Source: Candidatus Eisenbacteria bacterium (GTDB lineage Bacteria; Eisenbacteria; RBG-16-71-46; SZUA-252). From it: a DNA stretch of 64,000 bases. Both the position numbers and the translations under genes were made by a program. The notes beneath the pieces were generated by a model, which ran no database searches, was not told the DNA's origin, and saw only the letters and a list, made by a program, of their open reading frames with translations. Shown here one piece after another: positions 26,856 to 39,600 of the stretch (position 1 is its first letter; the number at the start of each line of letters is the position of its first letter). Location: NCBI GenBank assembly GCA_005893305.1, contig VBOZ01000012.1, positions 9,139 to 73,138 on the forward strand, given 5' to 3'.

Positions 26856-29501
26856 ATGAGCCAGCCCGAACTACCGAAAAATTACGAGCCCACCCAGGTG
26901 GAGAAGCGTTGGTACAGCCACTGGGAGGAGCGGGGATATTTCCGCCCGAAGGACGGCCCGGAGCCGCCTTTCGTGATCATGATCCCGCCGCCCAACGTGA
27001 CCGGAAACCTCCACTTCGGCCACGCCTTCGATCACACGATCCAGGATCTCCTGATCCGCTGGCAGCGGATGACCGGTGTGCCCACGCTCTGGCTCCCGGG
27101 CACCGATCACGCCGGGATCGCGACCCAGAACGTGGTCGAGAAGCGGCTGGCCGAGGAGGGAAAGTCCCGCCACGAGCTGGGGCGCGAAGCGTTCGTCGCC
27201 GAGGTCTGGAAGTGGAAGGAGCACTACCACGCCCGCATCACCGAGCAGATGCGGCGCCTGGGCGACTCGGTCGATTGGTCCCGCGAGCGCTTCACCATGG
27301 ACGAGGGGCTCTCCCGCGCGGTGCGCGAGGTCTTCGTCCGCCTCTACCGGAAGGGGCTCGTCTATCGGGGCAACCGGATCATCAACTGGTGCCCGCGCTG
27401 CCTCACCGCGCTCTCCGACGAGGAGGTCAACCACGTCGAGACCGACGGCAAGCTCTACTACATCCAATATCCGATCAAGGATTCGAAGCGGAAGGTGACC
27501 GTGGCGACCACGCGGCCCGAGACGATGCTGGGCGACGTCGCGGTCGCGGTTCATCCCAAGGACAAGAGGTACGCGCCGCTCCACGGAAAGATGGCGATCC
27601 TCCCGTTCCTGCGCCGCGAGATCCCGATCATCCTGGACGACGCCGTCGATCCGAAATTCGGCACCGGCGCGGTCAAGGTGACCCCGGCCCACGATGCGAA
27701 CGACTTCGAGATGGGGCAGCGCCATGGGCTCACGCCCATCACGGTGCTGGATCCGACCGCCGTCATGAACGAGAACGCGGGCGATTTTCGCGGCCTCACG
27801 CGCGAGGTGGCGCGGGAGCGGATCGTGGAAGCGCTTCAAGATCGCGGTCTCCTGAAGCGCGTCGAGCCGCACAAGCTCTCGGTGGGGCACTGCGACCGGT
27901 GCGACACGGTGGTGGAGCCCTATCTCTCGCTCCAGTGGTTCGTGAAGATGAAGCCCCTCGCCGAGCCCGCCTATCGCGCGGTCGAGATGGGGCAGCTGGT
28001 AATTCTGCCGAGGCGCTGGGAGAAGGTCTACCTCCGCTGGCTCGAAGGAATCCGCGACTGGTGCATCTCGCGCCAGCTCTGGTGGGGGCACCGGATCCCG
28101 GTGTGGACCTGCGGCAATTGTGGAGAGACGATCGTGGAAGTCGAGACGCCCGCGAAATGTCCCAAGTGCGGCGGCGCGTCCCTGTCCCAGGACGAGGACG
28201 TGCTCGACACGTGGTTCTCGTCGTGGCTTTGGCCCTTCTCGACTTTAGGCTGGCCCGAGCAGACCGAGGACGTGAAGCGCTTCTATCCTTCCAGCGTTCT
28301 CGTCACCGGGCCCGACATCATCTTCTTCTGGGTCGCGCGCATGGTGATGGCCGGCTTCGAGTTCATGGGGGCGACCCCCTTCAAGCAGGTCTACCTCCAC
28401 GGGATCGTGCGCGACGCGCAGGGGCGGAAGCTCTCGAAGTCCCTCGGGAACTCCTCCGACGCGATCGAGCTGATGGACCGATCCGGCGCCGACTCCCTCC
28501 GGATGAGGATGGTGCTCCTCTCGCCGCAGGGGGCCGACATCCATGGCTTCTCGGACGATAAGGTCGACCTGGGCCGCCACTTCGCGAACAAGCTCTGGAA
28601 CGCGTTCCGCTTGGTGCAGCCGTACCTCCAGGGCTACGAGCCCGACGAGTCGAAGGCCCGGCCGGTCCTGAACGACGCCGATCTCTGGATCCTGAGCACG
28701 GCCGCGTCGACCGTGCGGTCGGTGACGCGGAATCTCAAAACGTATCGGATAGGAGACGCGGCAAAGGATATCTACGATTTCACGTGGAAGGAGCTCTGCG
28801 ATTGGTACCTGGAGATGGCGAAGCCGCGTCTCTACGCGGGAGCGGATAGTCCCGACGCGGCGGCGGTCCGGTACACGATCCATCACGTGTTCAGCACGGT
28901 GCTCCGCCTGCTCCACCCGTTCATGCCGTTCATCACCGAGGAGCTGTGGCACGCGCTGCCGGGGACGCAGGGGGACATCTGCGTGGCCGAGTGGCCGATC
29001 CCCCCTCGCGGCGCCGCGAGTACGTCGGCGGAGGCGAAGATCGCCCTGCTCAAGGAGGTCGTGGGCGCGGTGCGGAACGTCCGCTCCGAGATGAACATCT
29101 CACCCGCGCGAAAGGCTCCGATCCTGATCCGCGCGACCGGACACGACGCGGACATCCTCCGCGAGCAGCGGGACCTGATCGCCCTCTTGGGCCGCGGCGA
29201 GTCGCTCGAGGTGGGCCCCCAGGTGCAGAAGCCGGATGTCGCGGCCTCGGCCGTGGTCCGGAATCATGAGATCTTCCTACCCCTGATGGGGTTGATCGAC
29301 GTGGACCTGGAGCTAAGGCGGCTCCAGAAGGAATACGACCGGGTTCTCAAGGAGTTCGACGTTTCGAGGCGGAAGCTTCAAAACGACGACTTCCTCGGCA
29401 AGGCCAAGACCGACGTGGTGGAGCGGGAACGGGAAAAATTCGAAACGCTCGGCACCACGAAGGAGAAGCTCGAGCGCAATCTGGAGGTACTGAAGCAATG
29501 A
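26856..29501 (+). CDS. valS: Valyl-tRNA synthetase
   Basis: An 881-residue class I synthetase, the normal length. Signatures: [19 protein letters not shown] (HIGH-type motif, about residue 52), the editing-domain [12 protein letters not shown], the zinc-like [16 protein letters not shown] insert, and [11 protein letters not shown] (KMSKS-type, about 526). The C-terminus has the coiled-coil arm ([22 protein letters not shown]) typical of ValRS. PPNVTG and the arm distinguish it from Ile and Leu enzymes. It is the first gene of a long coupled operon; its stop overlaps the next start (ATGA). Confidence 0.97.
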   Translation: MSQPELPKNYEPTQVEKRWYSHWEERGYFRPKDGPEPPFVIMIPPPNVTGNLHFGHAFDHTIQDLLIRWQRMTGVPTLWLPGTDHAGIATQNVVEKRLAEEGKSRHELGREAFVAEVWKWKEHYHARITEQMRRLGDSVDWSRERFTMDEGLSRAVREVFVRLYRKGLVYRGNRIINWCPRCLTALSDEEVNHVETDGKLYYIQYPIKDSKRKVTVATTRPETMLGDVAVAVHPKDKRYAPLHGKMAILPFLRREIPIILDDAVDPKFGTGAVKVTPAHDANDFEMGQRHGLTPITVLDPTAVMNENAGDFRGLTREVARERIVEALQDRGLLKRVEPHKLSVGHCDRCDTVVEPYLSLQWFVKMKPLAEPAYRAVEMGQLVILPRRWEKVYLRWLEGIRDWCISRQLWWGHRIPVWTCGNCGETIVEVETPAKCPKCGGASLSQDEDVLDTWFSSWLWPFSTLGWPEQTEDVKRFYPSSVLVTGPDIIFFWVARMVMAGFEFMGATPFKQVYLHGIVRDAQGRKLSKSLGNSSDAIELMDRSGADSLRMRMVLLSPQGADIHGFSDDKVDLGRHFANKLWNAFRLVQPYLQGYEPDESKARPVLNDADLWILSTAASTVRSVTRNLKTYRIGDAAKDIYDFTWKELCDWYLEMAKPRLYAGADSPDAAAVRYTIHHVFSTVLRLLHPFMPFITEELWHALPGTQGDICVAEWPIPPRGAASTSAEAKIALLKEVVGAVRNVRSEMNISPARKAPILIRATGHDADILREQRDLIALLGRGESLEVGPQVQKPDVAASAVVRNHEIFLPLMGLIDVDLELRRLQKEYDRVLKEFDVSRRKLQNDDFLGKAKTDVVEREREKFETLGTTKEKLERNLEVLKQ

Positions 29502-30940
29502 GGTGGAGACTCGGGATGGTCGCGTCGGTCGCGGCGGTCGCGGCGGTCGCGTCGGTCCTCCTGGGCGCCGCACACGCGGCGGGGGCGCAGCCTCGAGACA
29601 CAGGGAAGCCCGCGGTCGCCTCGCCCGCGCCGGCCTCGGCCGCGGCGGGAGAGGGGCGCGAGGTCGCGGTCACCGTCTACAACGAGAACCTGGGCGTCGT
29701 GAAGGACCGCCGGCGCTTCTCGATCTCGAGCGGCCTCTCGGAGCTCCGCTTCGCCGACGTCGCCTCGCTGATCGAGCCGACGTCCGTCCACCTCCGCTCG
29801 CTCGGGAAATCCCCGCTCGAGATCCTGTGGCAGGACTACCGATTCGATCTCGTGAGCACCGACAAGCTCCTCGAGCGCTATGTCGACCAGCCGATCGAGG
29901 TATCAACCAAGGACGACCAGGTGAAGCGCGGGACGCTGCTCTCGTACGATCCCGTGTCGCTGGTCATTCAGGAAACCGGCGGGGGGCTCTCGCTCTTGAA
30001 CCGCGCCGAGGTGCGCCAGGTCGGGCTCAAAGAGGTGCCGAAGGGCCTGATCACGCGGCCGACGCTTGTCTGGCGCCTCCGCTCGGGAGCGGGCGGCGAC
30101 CAGCCGCTCGAGGTTTCCTACATGACGGGCGGCATGGGCTGGCACGCGGAGTACGTCGCGGTGGTCGACGACGCGGGATCGAGCCTGGACCTCCAAGGGT
30201 GGGCCTCGGTCGAGAACCGCTCGGGCGCGACGTTCGACGACGCCAAGATCAAGCTGGTGGCCGGCTCGATTCACCGCGCGGGGCCGGAGCGGCCGCCGCA
30301 GCCCCTCTTCGAGCGCGGCGTGGCGGTGGACATGATGGCGAAGATGGAGGAGCGCGGCTTTTTCGAGTACCACCTCTACGAGGTCCCGCTCCGCGCGGCG
30401 CTCGCAAACAACGAGGTGAAGCAGCTGGGGCTCCTCCAGGCGTCGGGAATCAAGTCGACCAAGAAGTACACCTACGACGCGCAGAAGGACCCGAAGCAGG
30501 TGATGGTCACGGTGGAGTTCGAGAACGAGGCCGCGTCCGGTCTGGGCATGCCGCTGCCCGCGGGGATCGTCCGGGTGTTCCAGCGCGACAAGGACGAATC
30601 GCTGGAGCTGGCGGGCGAGGACCGGATCGACCACACGCCCAAGAACGAGACCGTCCGCGTTTCCGTCGGCGGGGCGTTCGACATCACGGCGGAGCGGAAG
30701 CAGACCGACATGAAGCAGGTCACCCCGCGGATCGCGGAGACCGCGTTCAGCATCACCCTCAAGAATCACAAGGCGGAGGCGGCGGAGGTGACGGTGGTGG
30801 AGCACGCGTACGGCGACTGGGAGATCGTCGAATCGACCCTCCCGGCCAAGAAGAAGGACGCGACGACCTTCGAGTTCGTCGCGCGCTGCGCGCCCGAGAA
30901 ACCGTTCACCATCACGTACAGACTCCGCACCCGGTCGTGA
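29498..30940 (+). CDS. DUF4139 domain exported protein
   Basis: A 480-residue protein with a long hydrophobic Ala/Val leader (9-bp repeats in the DNA) that acts as signal peptide, a Pro/Ala linker, then [21 protein letters not shown], the start of the DUF4139 fold. Family features include [43 protein letters not shown] and the C-terminal [21 protein letters not shown]...GDWEIVES. The function is unknown; the protein is presumably periplasmic. It is coupled to valS upstream (ATGA) and uvrB downstream (GTGA). Confidence 0.85.
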   Translation: MRWRLGMVASVAAVAAVASVLLGAAHAAGAQPRDTGKPAVASPAPASAAAGEGREVAVTVYNENLGVVKDRRRFSISSGLSELRFADVASLIEPTSVHLRSLGKSPLEILWQDYRFDLVSTDKLLERYVDQPIEVSTKDDQVKRGTLLSYDPVSLVIQETGGGLSLLNRAEVRQVGLKEVPKGLITRPTLVWRLRSGAGGDQPLEVSYMTGGMGWHAEYVAVVDDAGSSLDLQGWASVENRSGATFDDAKIKLVAGSIHRAGPERPPQPLFERGVAVDMMAKMEERGFFEYHLYEVPLRAALANNEVKQLGLLQASGIKSTKKYTYDAQKDPKQVMVTVEFENEAASGLGMPLPAGIVRVFQRDKDESLELAGEDRIDHTPKNETVRVSVGGAFDITAERKQTDMKQVTPRIAETAFSITLKNHKAEAAEVTVVEHAYGDWEIVESTLPAKKKDATTFEFVARCAPEKPFTITYRLRTRS

Positions 30941-33102
30941 GCGCCGGCGGGCTGAGCGGCGGCGCCTCCCGCCCCGCGCCCGTGCGCTCGAGCACCCTCC
31001 TGACGCGGGAAGAGCCGGCCGCGCCGTTCCAGCTCCGTTCGCCCTACGAGCCGACCGGGGACCAGCCGCGGGCGATCGCCGAGCTGACCGAGGGGCTGAA
31101 GCGTGGGGACAAGTACCAGACGCTCCTCGGCGTGACCGGGTCGGGGAAGACCTTCACGATGGCGAACGTGATCGCGGCCGTGAACCGGCCGACGCTCGTC
31201 ATCTCCCACAACAAGACGCTGGCGGCCCAGCTCTACGCCGAGTTCCGGGGCTATTTCCCGGAGAACGCGGTGGGCTACTTTGTCTCCTACTACGATTACT
31301 ACCAGCCTGAGGCGTATGTCCCGCAGACGAACACGTACATCGAGAAGGACGCCTCGATCAACGACGACATCGACCGGCTGCGCCTGGCCGCGACCGGCGC
31401 GCTGCTCGAGCGGCGCGACGTGGTCATTGTCGCGAGCGTCTCGTGCATCTACGGCTTGGGCTCGCCCGAATCGTTCCGCCGCGAGATGCTCCTGATCCAA
31501 ACCGGGGAAAAGGTGACGCGCGAGGAGATCCTGGCCCAGCTCGTCCACAACCAGTATTCCCGGGGAGACCTGGAGCTGAAGCGCGGCACGTTCCGCGCGC
31601 GGGGCGACGTGGTCGAGGTGCATCCGGCCTATGAGGAGACCGCGATCCGGATCGAGCTGAACGCCGACCATGTCGAGCGGATCGCCGTGATCGATCCGCT
31701 CACTGGCCGCACCATCCAGTCGATCGGCACGGCGGCGATCTATCCGGCCAAGCACTTCATCACGACGCCGGCGCGGCTCCAGGAAGGGCTCTACGCCATC
31801 CGGAGGGAGCTGGACGAGCGCGTGTCCCTCTTCGAGAAGGAGGGGAAGCTCCTCGAAGCGCAGCGGATCAAGATGCGCACGGAATACGACCTGGAGATGC
31901 TTCGGGAGATCGGGTATTGCCCCGGGATCGAGAACTACTCCCGCCCGCTCTCGGGCCGCGCGGCGGGCGAGCGGCCTCACTGCCTCATCGACTACTTCCC
32001 GGACGACTTCCTTCTCATCATCGACGAATCGCACGTCACGATTCCCCAGATCGGCGGCATGTACGAGGGCGACCGCTCCCGGAAGCAGACGCTGGTCGAT
32101 CACGGCTTTCGCCTCCCGTCGGCGCTCGACAACCGCCCCTTGAGATTTGACGAGTTCGAGTCGCTCACGGGCCAGACGGTCTACGTCTCGGCGACGCCGG
32201 CCGAGTTCGAGCTGAAGAAGGCGAGGGGCGTCGTGGTGGAGCAGATCATCCGTCCCACGGGGCTGATCGACCCCAAGCTCACGATCCGCCCGACGAAGGG
32301 GCAGATCGACGACCTCCTGGAGGAGATCCGGAAGCGCGTCGACGTGGGAGAGCGGGTCCTGGTCACGACCTTGACCAAGCGGATGGCCGAGGACCTCACC
32401 GACTATCTGTTCCAGGCCGGGGTCCGCGTCCGGTACATCCACTCGGACATCGAGACGATCGAGCGGGTCGAGATCCTCCGCGCCCTCCGCCTCAAGAAGG
32501 TCGACGTGCTGGTCGGGATCAACCTCCTGCGCGAGGGCCTCGATCTGCCCGAGGTTTCCCTCGTCGCGATCTTGGACGCGGACAAGGAGGGATTCCTCCG
32601 CTCCGAGACCTCGTTGATCCAGACGGCGGGGCGCGCGGCGCGCCACGTGCGGGGGGAGGTGCTTCTCTACGCCGACCAGGTGACGGGAGCGATGCGGCGG
32701 GCCATCGAGGAGATGAACCGGCGGCGCGACGCCCAGCTCCGCTACAACGCCGAGCACGGCATCACGCCCCAGACGATCCTCAAGTCGGTCGAGGAGATCA
32801 TGCGCTCCACCTCGGTGGCCGACGCGGCCACCGCGATCGCCGCGGAGGAGATTCTGCCGAGCGCCGCGCTCGATCTCGATCAGGATGCGCTCATGGAGCT
32901 GCTGGAGCGGGAAATGCTCGCCGCCGCGGCCCGTGAGGACTTCGAGGTGGCGGCGGTCTTCCGGGACCGGTTGGACGAAATCCGCCTCTCGACGAGAAAG
33001 GAACCCGGCCATGCGCCTCGAAGCGATCGCCCTGCCCCTGGTCCGCCTCGCGCTGACGGAGGACCTCGGGGGAGGGGACGCGACAACCGACGCGGTCGTT
33101 GA
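30937..33102 (+). CDS. uvrB: UvrABC system protein B
   Basis: A 721-residue helicase-like damage-verification subunit of nucleotide excision repair. After a ~45-residue leader, [20 protein letters not shown] begins the conserved part. Walker A is [11 protein letters not shown] (about 66-76), the beta-hairpin is [13 protein letters not shown], motif II is [11 protein letters not shown], motif VI region is QTAGRAARH, and the UVR domain [29 protein letters not shown] is near the C-terminus. The protein is longer than usual (~670) because of the leader and a basic Pro/Gly/Arg tail. That tail is encoded by DNA that also encodes the first ~30 codons of nadC in another frame. Confidence 0.96.
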   Translation: MSAGGLSGGASRPAPVRSSTLLTREEPAAPFQLRSPYEPTGDQPRAIAELTEGLKRGDKYQTLLGVTGSGKTFTMANVIAAVNRPTLVISHNKTLAAQLYAEFRGYFPENAVGYFVSYYDYYQPEAYVPQTNTYIEKDASINDDIDRLRLAATGALLERRDVVIVASVSCIYGLGSPESFRREMLLIQTGEKVTREEILAQLVHNQYSRGDLELKRGTFRARGDVVEVHPAYEETAIRIELNADHVERIAVIDPLTGRTIQSIGTAAIYPAKHFITTPARLQEGLYAIRRELDERVSLFEKEGKLLEAQRIKMRTEYDLEMLREIGYCPGIENYSRPLSGRAAGERPHCLIDYFPDDFLLIIDESHVTIPQIGGMYEGDRSRKQTLVDHGFRLPSALDNRPLRFDEFESLTGQTVYVSATPAEFELKKARGVVVEQIIRPTGLIDPKLTIRPTKGQIDDLLEEIRKRVDVGERVLVTTLTKRMAEDLTDYLFQAGVRVRYIHSDIETIERVEILRALRLKKVDVLVGINLLREGLDLPEVSLVAILDADKEGFLRSETSLIQTAGRAARHVRGEVLLYADQVTGAMRRAIEEMNRRRDAQLRYNAEHGITPQTILKSVEEIMRSTSVADAATAIAAEEILPSAALDLDQDALMELLEREMLAAAAREDFEVAAVFRDRLDEIRLSTRKEPGHAPRSDRPAPGPPRADGGPRGRGRDNRRGR

Positions 33103-33859
33103 CGAAAGCGCCGCCGGGCGCGCCCACATCGAGGCGAAGCAGGAAGGGGTCCTCGCGGGCACCGAGGTGGCCGCGCTCGCGTTTCGGGAGCTGGACCCTG
33201 CGGCGAAGGTGGAGTGGCTGATCGCGGAAGGGGGCGCGCTCTTGAAGGGCGCGCGCGTGGCGACGATCGCGGCGAAGGCGCGCGCGATCCTGAGCGCCGA
33301 GCGGGTCGCGCTCAACTTCCTCCAGCATCTCTCCGGCATCGCCACGCTCGCCCGGGCCTACGTGAAGGCGGTGGAGGGGACCGGCGTGAGGATCCTCGAC
33401 ACGCGGAAGACGACCCCGGGACTTCGATTCCTCGAGAAGCACGCCGCGCTCGCCGGCGGGGCGGGGAACCACCGATTCGGGCTCTTCGACGCGGTCATGA
33501 TCAAGGAGAACCACATTCGGGCATCGGGAGGAATGAAGCAGGCGGTCGAGCGCGCGCGAAAGACGGCGGACGGGCTCCAGATCATCGTGGAGGCGAGGAC
33601 CCCGGAAGAGGCGCTGGACGCCGCGGAGCTGAAACCGGACCGGATCCTGCTCGACAATTTCACGCCGAGCGCGCTCGTCACGGTCTTGAGGCGGCTGCGC
33701 GGCGGGCCCGAGATCGAGGTGTCGGGCGGGATCCGGCTCGCGAACGTCCGCGACTTTGCCGTTCCCGGCGTGAGCTATATCTCGGTCGGGGCGATCACCC
33801 ATTCGGCCCCCGCGCTGGACCTCTCACTCGTGATGGACGATATGAAGGCGGGGAAATGA
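33011..33859 (+). CDS. nadC: Nicotinate-nucleotide pyrophosphorylase (quinolinate phosphoribosyltransferase)
   Basis: A 282-residue NadC that converts quinolinate and PRPP to nicotinate mononucleotide in NAD synthesis. It contains [52 protein letters not shown] and [19 protein letters not shown] 33011 is preceded by AAAGGA. The first 92 nt lie inside the 3' end of uvrB in a different frame. nadA and nadB are not in the window. The stop overlaps birA by 4 nt. Confidence 0.96.
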   Translation: MRLEAIALPLVRLALTEDLGGGDATTDAVVDESAAGRAHIEAKQEGVLAGTEVAALAFRELDPAAKVEWLIAEGGALLKGARVATIAAKARAILSAERVALNFLQHLSGIATLARAYVKAVEGTGVRILDTRKTTPGLRFLEKHAALAGGAGNHRFGLFDAVMIKENHIRASGGMKQAVERARKTADGLQIIVEARTPEEALDAAELKPDRILLDNFTPSALVTVLRRLRGGPEIEVSGGIRLANVRDFAVPGVSYISVGAITHSAPALDLSLVMDDMKAGK

Positions 33860-34608
33860 TCGGGCGCGTGCCGGTGGAGCGACACTCGTCGATCGGCTCC
33901 ACCAACGACGAAGCGTTCCGGCGCGCGGACGAGGGCGCCCCGGAAGGGCTCGTCGTGGTGGCGCGGGTCCAGACCGCGGGACGCGGCCGTCAGGGACGCT
34001 CCTGGTGGGACGCGCCGGGTGCCTCGCTCCTCTTCTCGGTGCTGCTCCGACCCTCGATCCCTCTCGCCCAGTGCCCGCTTCTCGCGCTCGCGCTCGCCTG
34101 TTCCGTGGCGGACGCGGGAACCGAGGCGACCGGGGCAACACTCGGGATCAAGTGGCCAAACGACGTGCTCCACGACGGACGAAAGCTCTGCGGCGTCCTG
34201 GCCGAGTCCCGGGTTTCGGGAGCCTCGTCGACCAAGCGCCCGGCCGTCGTGATCGGGGCCGGCGTGAACGTGAATCAAACGGCGGAAGATTTCCCCGCCG
34301 AGCTTCGTGGGAGCGCTACCTCCCTCCGGATCGCGGGCGGCGGGAACCCCCTACGCCCGGACGACCTTCTTCCGGCGATTCTCGTCCAGCTCGAACGCTA
34401 TGCCGCGCTCGCCGCCTCGGGCGACGGCGCGGGGCTCTGGCGCGAGGTGGCGGGCCGGCTGCCGAAGCCGGGCTCCGAGGTGACGGTCGTGAGCGGGGGC
34501 CGCCGGATCGAGGGCGTCGTCGAGGGAATCACCGAGAGCGGAGCGCTCTGGCTTCGGGAGCCCGGCCGCGCCGAGGCGACCGTGGTCTCGGCCGGGGAGC
34601 TGGCGTGA
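33856..34608 (+). CDS. birA: Biotin--protein ligase (BirA, no DNA-binding domain)
   Basis: A 250-residue class I biotin ligase that activates biotin with ATP and attaches it to biotin carboxyl carrier protein. Catalytic landmarks: [10 protein letters not shown], the biotinyl-AMP loop [22 protein letters not shown] (GRGRxG), [20 protein letters not shown] (catalytic Lys, KWPND), and [11 protein letters not shown]. An SH3-like C-terminal domain follows. There is no N-terminal helix-turn-helix, so it should not regulate transcription. ATG overlaps the nadC stop and its own stop overlaps nrdR. Confidence 0.94.
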   Translation: MIGRVPVERHSSIGSTNDEAFRRADEGAPEGLVVVARVQTAGRGRQGRSWWDAPGASLLFSVLLRPSIPLAQCPLLALALACSVADAGTEATGATLGIKWPNDVLHDGRKLCGVLAESRVSGASSTKRPAVVIGAGVNVNQTAEDFPAELRGSATSLRIAGGGNPLRPDDLLPAILVQLERYAALAASGDGAGLWREVAGRLPKPGSEVTVVSGGRRIEGVVEGITESGALWLREPGRAEATVVSAGELA

Positions 34609-35054
34609 AGTGCCCTTCCTGCGGCCACCTCGAGGACAAGGTGATCGACTCCCGTTCCGCAAAGGAGGGGCAGGCGATCCGCCGCCGCCGCGAGTGTCTC
34701 CAGTGCCGCAGGCGATTCACGACCTATGAGACGGTCGAGACGACCCCGCTCCTCGTGATCAAGAAGGACGGCAGGCGCGAGTCGTTCAGCCGCGAGAAGA
34801 TCCTGAACGGGCTCCTGCGCGCCTGCGAGAAGCGGCCGATCGCCGCCGAGCGGCTCCACTCGATCGTCGACGGGCTGGAGGCGGATCTCCTCCGCCAGGG
34901 CCTGGACGAGGTCAAGTCGAGCGAGATCGGCGAGCGCGTGATGGAGGCCCTCCACGAGCTGGACGAGGTGGCGTACGTCCGGTTCGCCTCGGTCTACCGC
35001 CACTTCAAGGATCTGAACCAGTTCCTGGAAGAGCTGCGGTCCCTTCTCAAGTGA
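34605..35054 (+). CDS. nrdR: Transcriptional repressor NrdR
   Basis: A 149-residue repressor of ribonucleotide reductase genes. The N-terminal zinc ribbon is [17 protein letters not shown]...[16 protein letters not shown] (four Cys), and the ATP-cone has [29 protein letters not shown] and ends [18 protein letters not shown]. The length is typical. The GTG start is coupled to birA and the stop to tatC. No nrd genes are in the window, so its targets lie elsewhere. Confidence 0.96.
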   Translation: MKCPSCGHLEDKVIDSRSAKEGQAIRRRRECLQCRRRFTTYETVETTPLLVIKKDGRRESFSREKILNGLLRACEKRPIAAERLHSIVDGLEADLLRQGLDEVKSSEIGERVMEALHELDEVAYVRFASVYRHFKDLNQFLEELRSLLK

Positions 35055-35821
35055 TCCCGCCCTCGGAGGCCACAGCGGCCGCAAGCGACACGCCGATGTC
35101 GTTCCTCGACCATCTCGAGGAGCTGCGGCGCTCGATCATCCGCGCGTTCTTCGTCGCGATCGTGCTCGTGGCGGCGGCCTGGTTCTTCTCGGACCGCCTT
35201 CTCGAGGCGCTCATCACGCTCCTGGTGCCCGGGCAGCGGGTGCTGGCGCTGGCGCCGGCGGAGGCATTCTCGGCGCGCATCAACGTGGCGATCTGGACCG
35301 GCGGCCTCCTCGCGGTCCCGTATCTGATGTACGAGGTGTGGCGCTTCGTCGCCCCGGGCCTGAAGCGCCGGGAGCGGCGCTTCGCCGTGCCGTGGATGGT
35401 CGCGTCGTCGGTCCTCCTCTACAGCGGCATCGCGTTCGCCCTCCAGCTCCTCCTCCCGGTGCTGATGGGGATGCTCGCTTCCTACGCGACGCCGCACGTC
35501 GAGGCGCGCACGTCCCTGACCGCGCTCCTCTCCTTCGCGATCCAGCTCGCGGCCGGGTGCGGCCTCCTCTTCCAGCTGCCCCTGGTGCTCTGCCTTCTGG
35601 TCTGGTTCGGCATCGTGTCGCCCGGGACGCTCGCGCGCGCTTGGCGGCACGCGGTCTTCTTCATCGCGCTGGGCGCCGCGATCATCACGCCCGGGGACGG
35701 GCCCTCGATGCTCGTGCTCGCCGCGCCGCTCGTGGTGCTCTATTTTCTGAGCGTCCTGGTGGCGACGGCCCTCTGGAAGATTCGCGGCCACGGACGGGCC
35801 AAGGACGCGGAGGGTACCTAG
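35051..35821 (+). CDS. tatC: Sec-independent protein translocase TatC
   Basis: A 256-residue inner-membrane protein with six helices, the substrate-receptor core of the Tat system for folded proteins. The N-terminal signature is [41 protein letters not shown] contains the loop motif with the conserved FxxPGL-like segment. GTG 35051 overlaps nrdR; ATG 35096 (MSFLDHLEE) is an alternative start. A TatA homologue is encoded at 48752. Confidence 0.95.
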   Translation: MIPPSEATAAASDTPMSFLDHLEELRRSIIRAFFVAIVLVAAAWFFSDRLLEALITLLVPGQRVLALAPAEAFSARINVAIWTGGLLAVPYLMYEVWRFVAPGLKRRERRFAVPWMVASSVLLYSGIAFALQLLLPVLMGMLASYATPHVEARTSLTALLSFAIQLAAGCGLLFQLPLVLCLLVWFGIVSPGTLARAWRHAVFFIALGAAIITPGDGPSMLVLAAPLVVLYFLSVLVATALWKIRGHGRAKDAEGT

Positions 35822-36676
35822 ATGCTTCTGGCGATCGATATCGGGAACACCGAGGTCACGATGGGTCTCTTCGACGGGACCGACCTCCGCCGGTCGTTCC
35901 GCGTTTCGAGCGAGACGCGGCGGACGGCGGACGAGGTCGAGCTGCTCCTCCGGCAAGCGTTCCCCGAGCTGGGGGACCGGAAATCGCGCGCGATCGCAAG
36001 AGCGGGGGCCCAGGGCATGGCTCCACTCCGCGAAGACGCCCAGGGTCACGCCGCCATCGTGGGCTCGGTCGTGCCCGCCCAGACGCCGATCTACCTCGAT
36101 GCGGCGAAGCGGATGACCTTGGGTGAGCCGCTCCTCGTGACCGCCGCGACGACGGCGCGCGTGAAGATCGAGTACCGGGACCCCGAGTCGGCGGGGGCGG
36201 ACCGGATCGCGAACGCTGCCGCCATCGTGGTCGACTTCGGGACCGCGACCACGTTCGACGTGCTCTTGAAGGGGCGACGCTACCGGGGCGGCGTGATCGC
36301 GCCCGGCATCCTGACCGGCGCCGAGCACTTGGTCCGGCGCGCCGCCCGGCTGAGCGCCTTCGAGCTCAAGCCCCCGCGCCGCGTCGTGGGCCGGAATACC
36401 GAGGAGAGCCTCCAGTCCGGCGTCTTCTACGGGGCGGTCGGCCAGGTTGACGCTATCGTCCGGCGGATCGCGGCCGAGGAGAAGATCCAGCCCAAGGTGA
36501 TCGCCACCGGCGGTCTGGCGGCGGCGATCGCGGCCCACTCGGAGACGATTCAAGAAGTCGATCCCGACCTGACCCTGCACGGACTTCGCCTGATCCATCA
36601 CCGCCACGGGCCGCGCCATGGGCAGAGCCACGGGCGGGGCCACGGGCCGCGCAAGCCCAAGCCGCGGCGCCAATAA
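35822..36676 (+). CDS. coaX: Type III pantothenate kinase, with short internal gap and His-rich tail
   Basis: A 284-residue CoaX that phosphorylates pantothenate in coenzyme A synthesis. ASKHA motifs: MLLAIDIGNTEVTMGLF at the N-terminus, GADRIANA and IVVDFGTATTFDVL, GGVIAPGILTGAEHL, and VIATGGLAAAIA. Between GADRIANA and IVVDFGT the usual stretch of about ten residues (NAVAAxELYGGP type) is missing in frame. The last ~28 residues are HHRHGPRHGQSHGRGHG and a basic end, not part of the family. ATG directly follows the tatC stop. panB and panC are in this window. Confidence 0.9.
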   Translation: MLLAIDIGNTEVTMGLFDGTDLRRSFRVSSETRRTADEVELLLRQAFPELGDRKSRAIARAGAQGMAPLREDAQGHAAIVGSVVPAQTPIYLDAAKRMTLGEPLLVTAATTARVKIEYRDPESAGADRIANAAAIVVDFGTATTFDVLLKGRRYRGGVIAPGILTGAEHLVRRAARLSAFELKPPRRVVGRNTEESLQSGVFYGAVGQVDAIVRRIAAEEKIQPKVIATGGLAAAIAAHSETIQEVDPDLTLHGLRLIHHRHGPRHGQSHGRGHGPRKPKPRRQ

Positions 36677-36704
36677 GGGGAAGCCCCCGCTCCAAAATGC
36701 CTAG

Positions 36705-38438
<1,734 letters not shown>

Positions 38439-38475
38439 CAGCCGATCCCGGCCGGCTGAATTCTGGGAATATTTG

Positions 38476-38517
38476 GGGGCTGCCGGGGCGTATTACCCGA
38501 CAGCCCCTTCAGTTTTT
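38476..38517 (+). terminator. Rho-independent terminator after groEL
   Basis: A 12-bp stem with one mismatch (38476-38487 pairs with 38496-38507, GGGGCTG...CAGCCCC), followed by CTTCAGTTTTT with five T at 38513-38517. Confidence 0.85.
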
Positions 38518-38643
38518 CGGGCTTCGTGCCGATCCAAATGTCACGGCCCGCGCCGCTTTCGGCCTCTAGGGAATGCCTTGGTCCGATCCGACCACGGCCG
38601 TATCCTCGGGCGCCGGAACAGATACGACACCAAGGAGAATGAG

Positions 38644-39570
38644 TTGAGCTTCGAGACGCTGGCCGTCACCCCGCAAGAGCTGGTGCTGCGCAAGAGCGCG
38701 CCGATTGCCCCGTATACCACGCTCGGCATCGGCGGTCCCGCGGACGTTCTGACCGAGGTCTACACCGAGAAGGCGCTGCAGCAGGTCGTGAGCGAGGCGG
38801 TCCGGACCGGGACCAAGTGGCTCCTGATCGGCGGCGGCTCGAACCTCCTCGTCGGCGACACCGGATTCCGCGGGGTCGTGATCGTGAACAAGATCGAGCA
38901 CATGAACGTGAAGGGGACGCGCATCGTGGCCGGCGCCGGAGCCGATCTGGGCGAGCTGGTCGAGGCGGCCCGCGAACATTCGCTCTCCGGCCTCGAATTC
39001 GCGATCGACATTCCCGGCACCGTCGGCGGCGCCGTGCGCGGCAACGCCGGCGCCTTCGGGCGCGCGGTGGGCGACATCATCACCCGCATCCGGGTCCTCG
39101 AGGGAACGAAGCTCGTCGACCGGACTCCGGCCGAGCTGGGCTTCGCGTATCGCCACAGCAAGCTCAAGGAGAACTCCGATATCGTGGTGGAAGCCGAGTT
39201 CGTGCTCAAGCAAGGCGACCGCGCCGAGATGGATCGCATCATGGGGCAGCACGCCGCGCAGCGCGCCCGGCGCCAGGAAAAGGGGCTACACACCGCCGGG
39301 TGCTTCTTCAAGAACCCGGTGCTCCCCGACGGAACCAAGATCGCCGCGGGGCAACTCTTAGAGGCGGCCGGCGCGAAGGAGATTCGCGACGGCGGGGCAG
39401 GGGTACACACCTACCACGCCAACTACATCGTGAATAAGGGCGGCGCCACCGCCCACGAAATCCTCCGCGTCGCGAAGGAGATGAAGCGACGCGTCGAGGA
39501 GGCGAACGGCATCACGCTCGAGGAAGAGGTGATGGTGGTCGTCGATCCCCCGAGCGCGGGAGCCGTCTAG
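38644..39570 (+). CDS. murB: UDP-N-acetylenolpyruvoylglucosamine reductase
   Basis: A 308-residue FAD enzyme of peptidoglycan precursor synthesis. The TTG 38644 start is chosen because AAGGAG lies 6 nt upstream and the frame then begins SFETLAVTPQELVL; the nearby ATG 38639 reads into a stop at once. Motifs: YTTLGIGGPAD, LLIGGGSNLLV (FAD), GLEFAIDIPGTVGGAVRGNAGAFG, ELGFAYRHSKLK and GCFFKNPVLPDG. It is MurB type I in layout but reads AAGQLLEAAGAKEIRDGGAGVHTYHANYIVN near the end. It stands alone. Confidence 0.94.
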   Translation: MSFETLAVTPQELVLRKSAPIAPYTTLGIGGPADVLTEVYTEKALQQVVSEAVRTGTKWLLIGGGSNLLVGDTGFRGVVIVNKIEHMNVKGTRIVAGAGADLGELVEAAREHSLSGLEFAIDIPGTVGGAVRGNAGAFGRAVGDIITRIRVLEGTKLVDRTPAELGFAYRHSKLKENSDIVVEAEFVLKQGDRAEMDRIMGQHAAQRARRQEKGLHTAGCFFKNPVLPDGTKIAAGQLLEAAGAKEIRDGGAGVHTYHANYIVNKGGATAHEILRVAKEMKRRVEEANGITLEEEVMVVVDPPSAGAV

Positions 39571-39600
39571 CACTCCGCACGTCCGCCCGCGGCCCCTGGA

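Noticed and set aside
30766-33345. 859-codon open frame antisense to uvrB and nadC
   Set aside because: Arg/Leu/Asp-rich shadow of the real genes; no motif.
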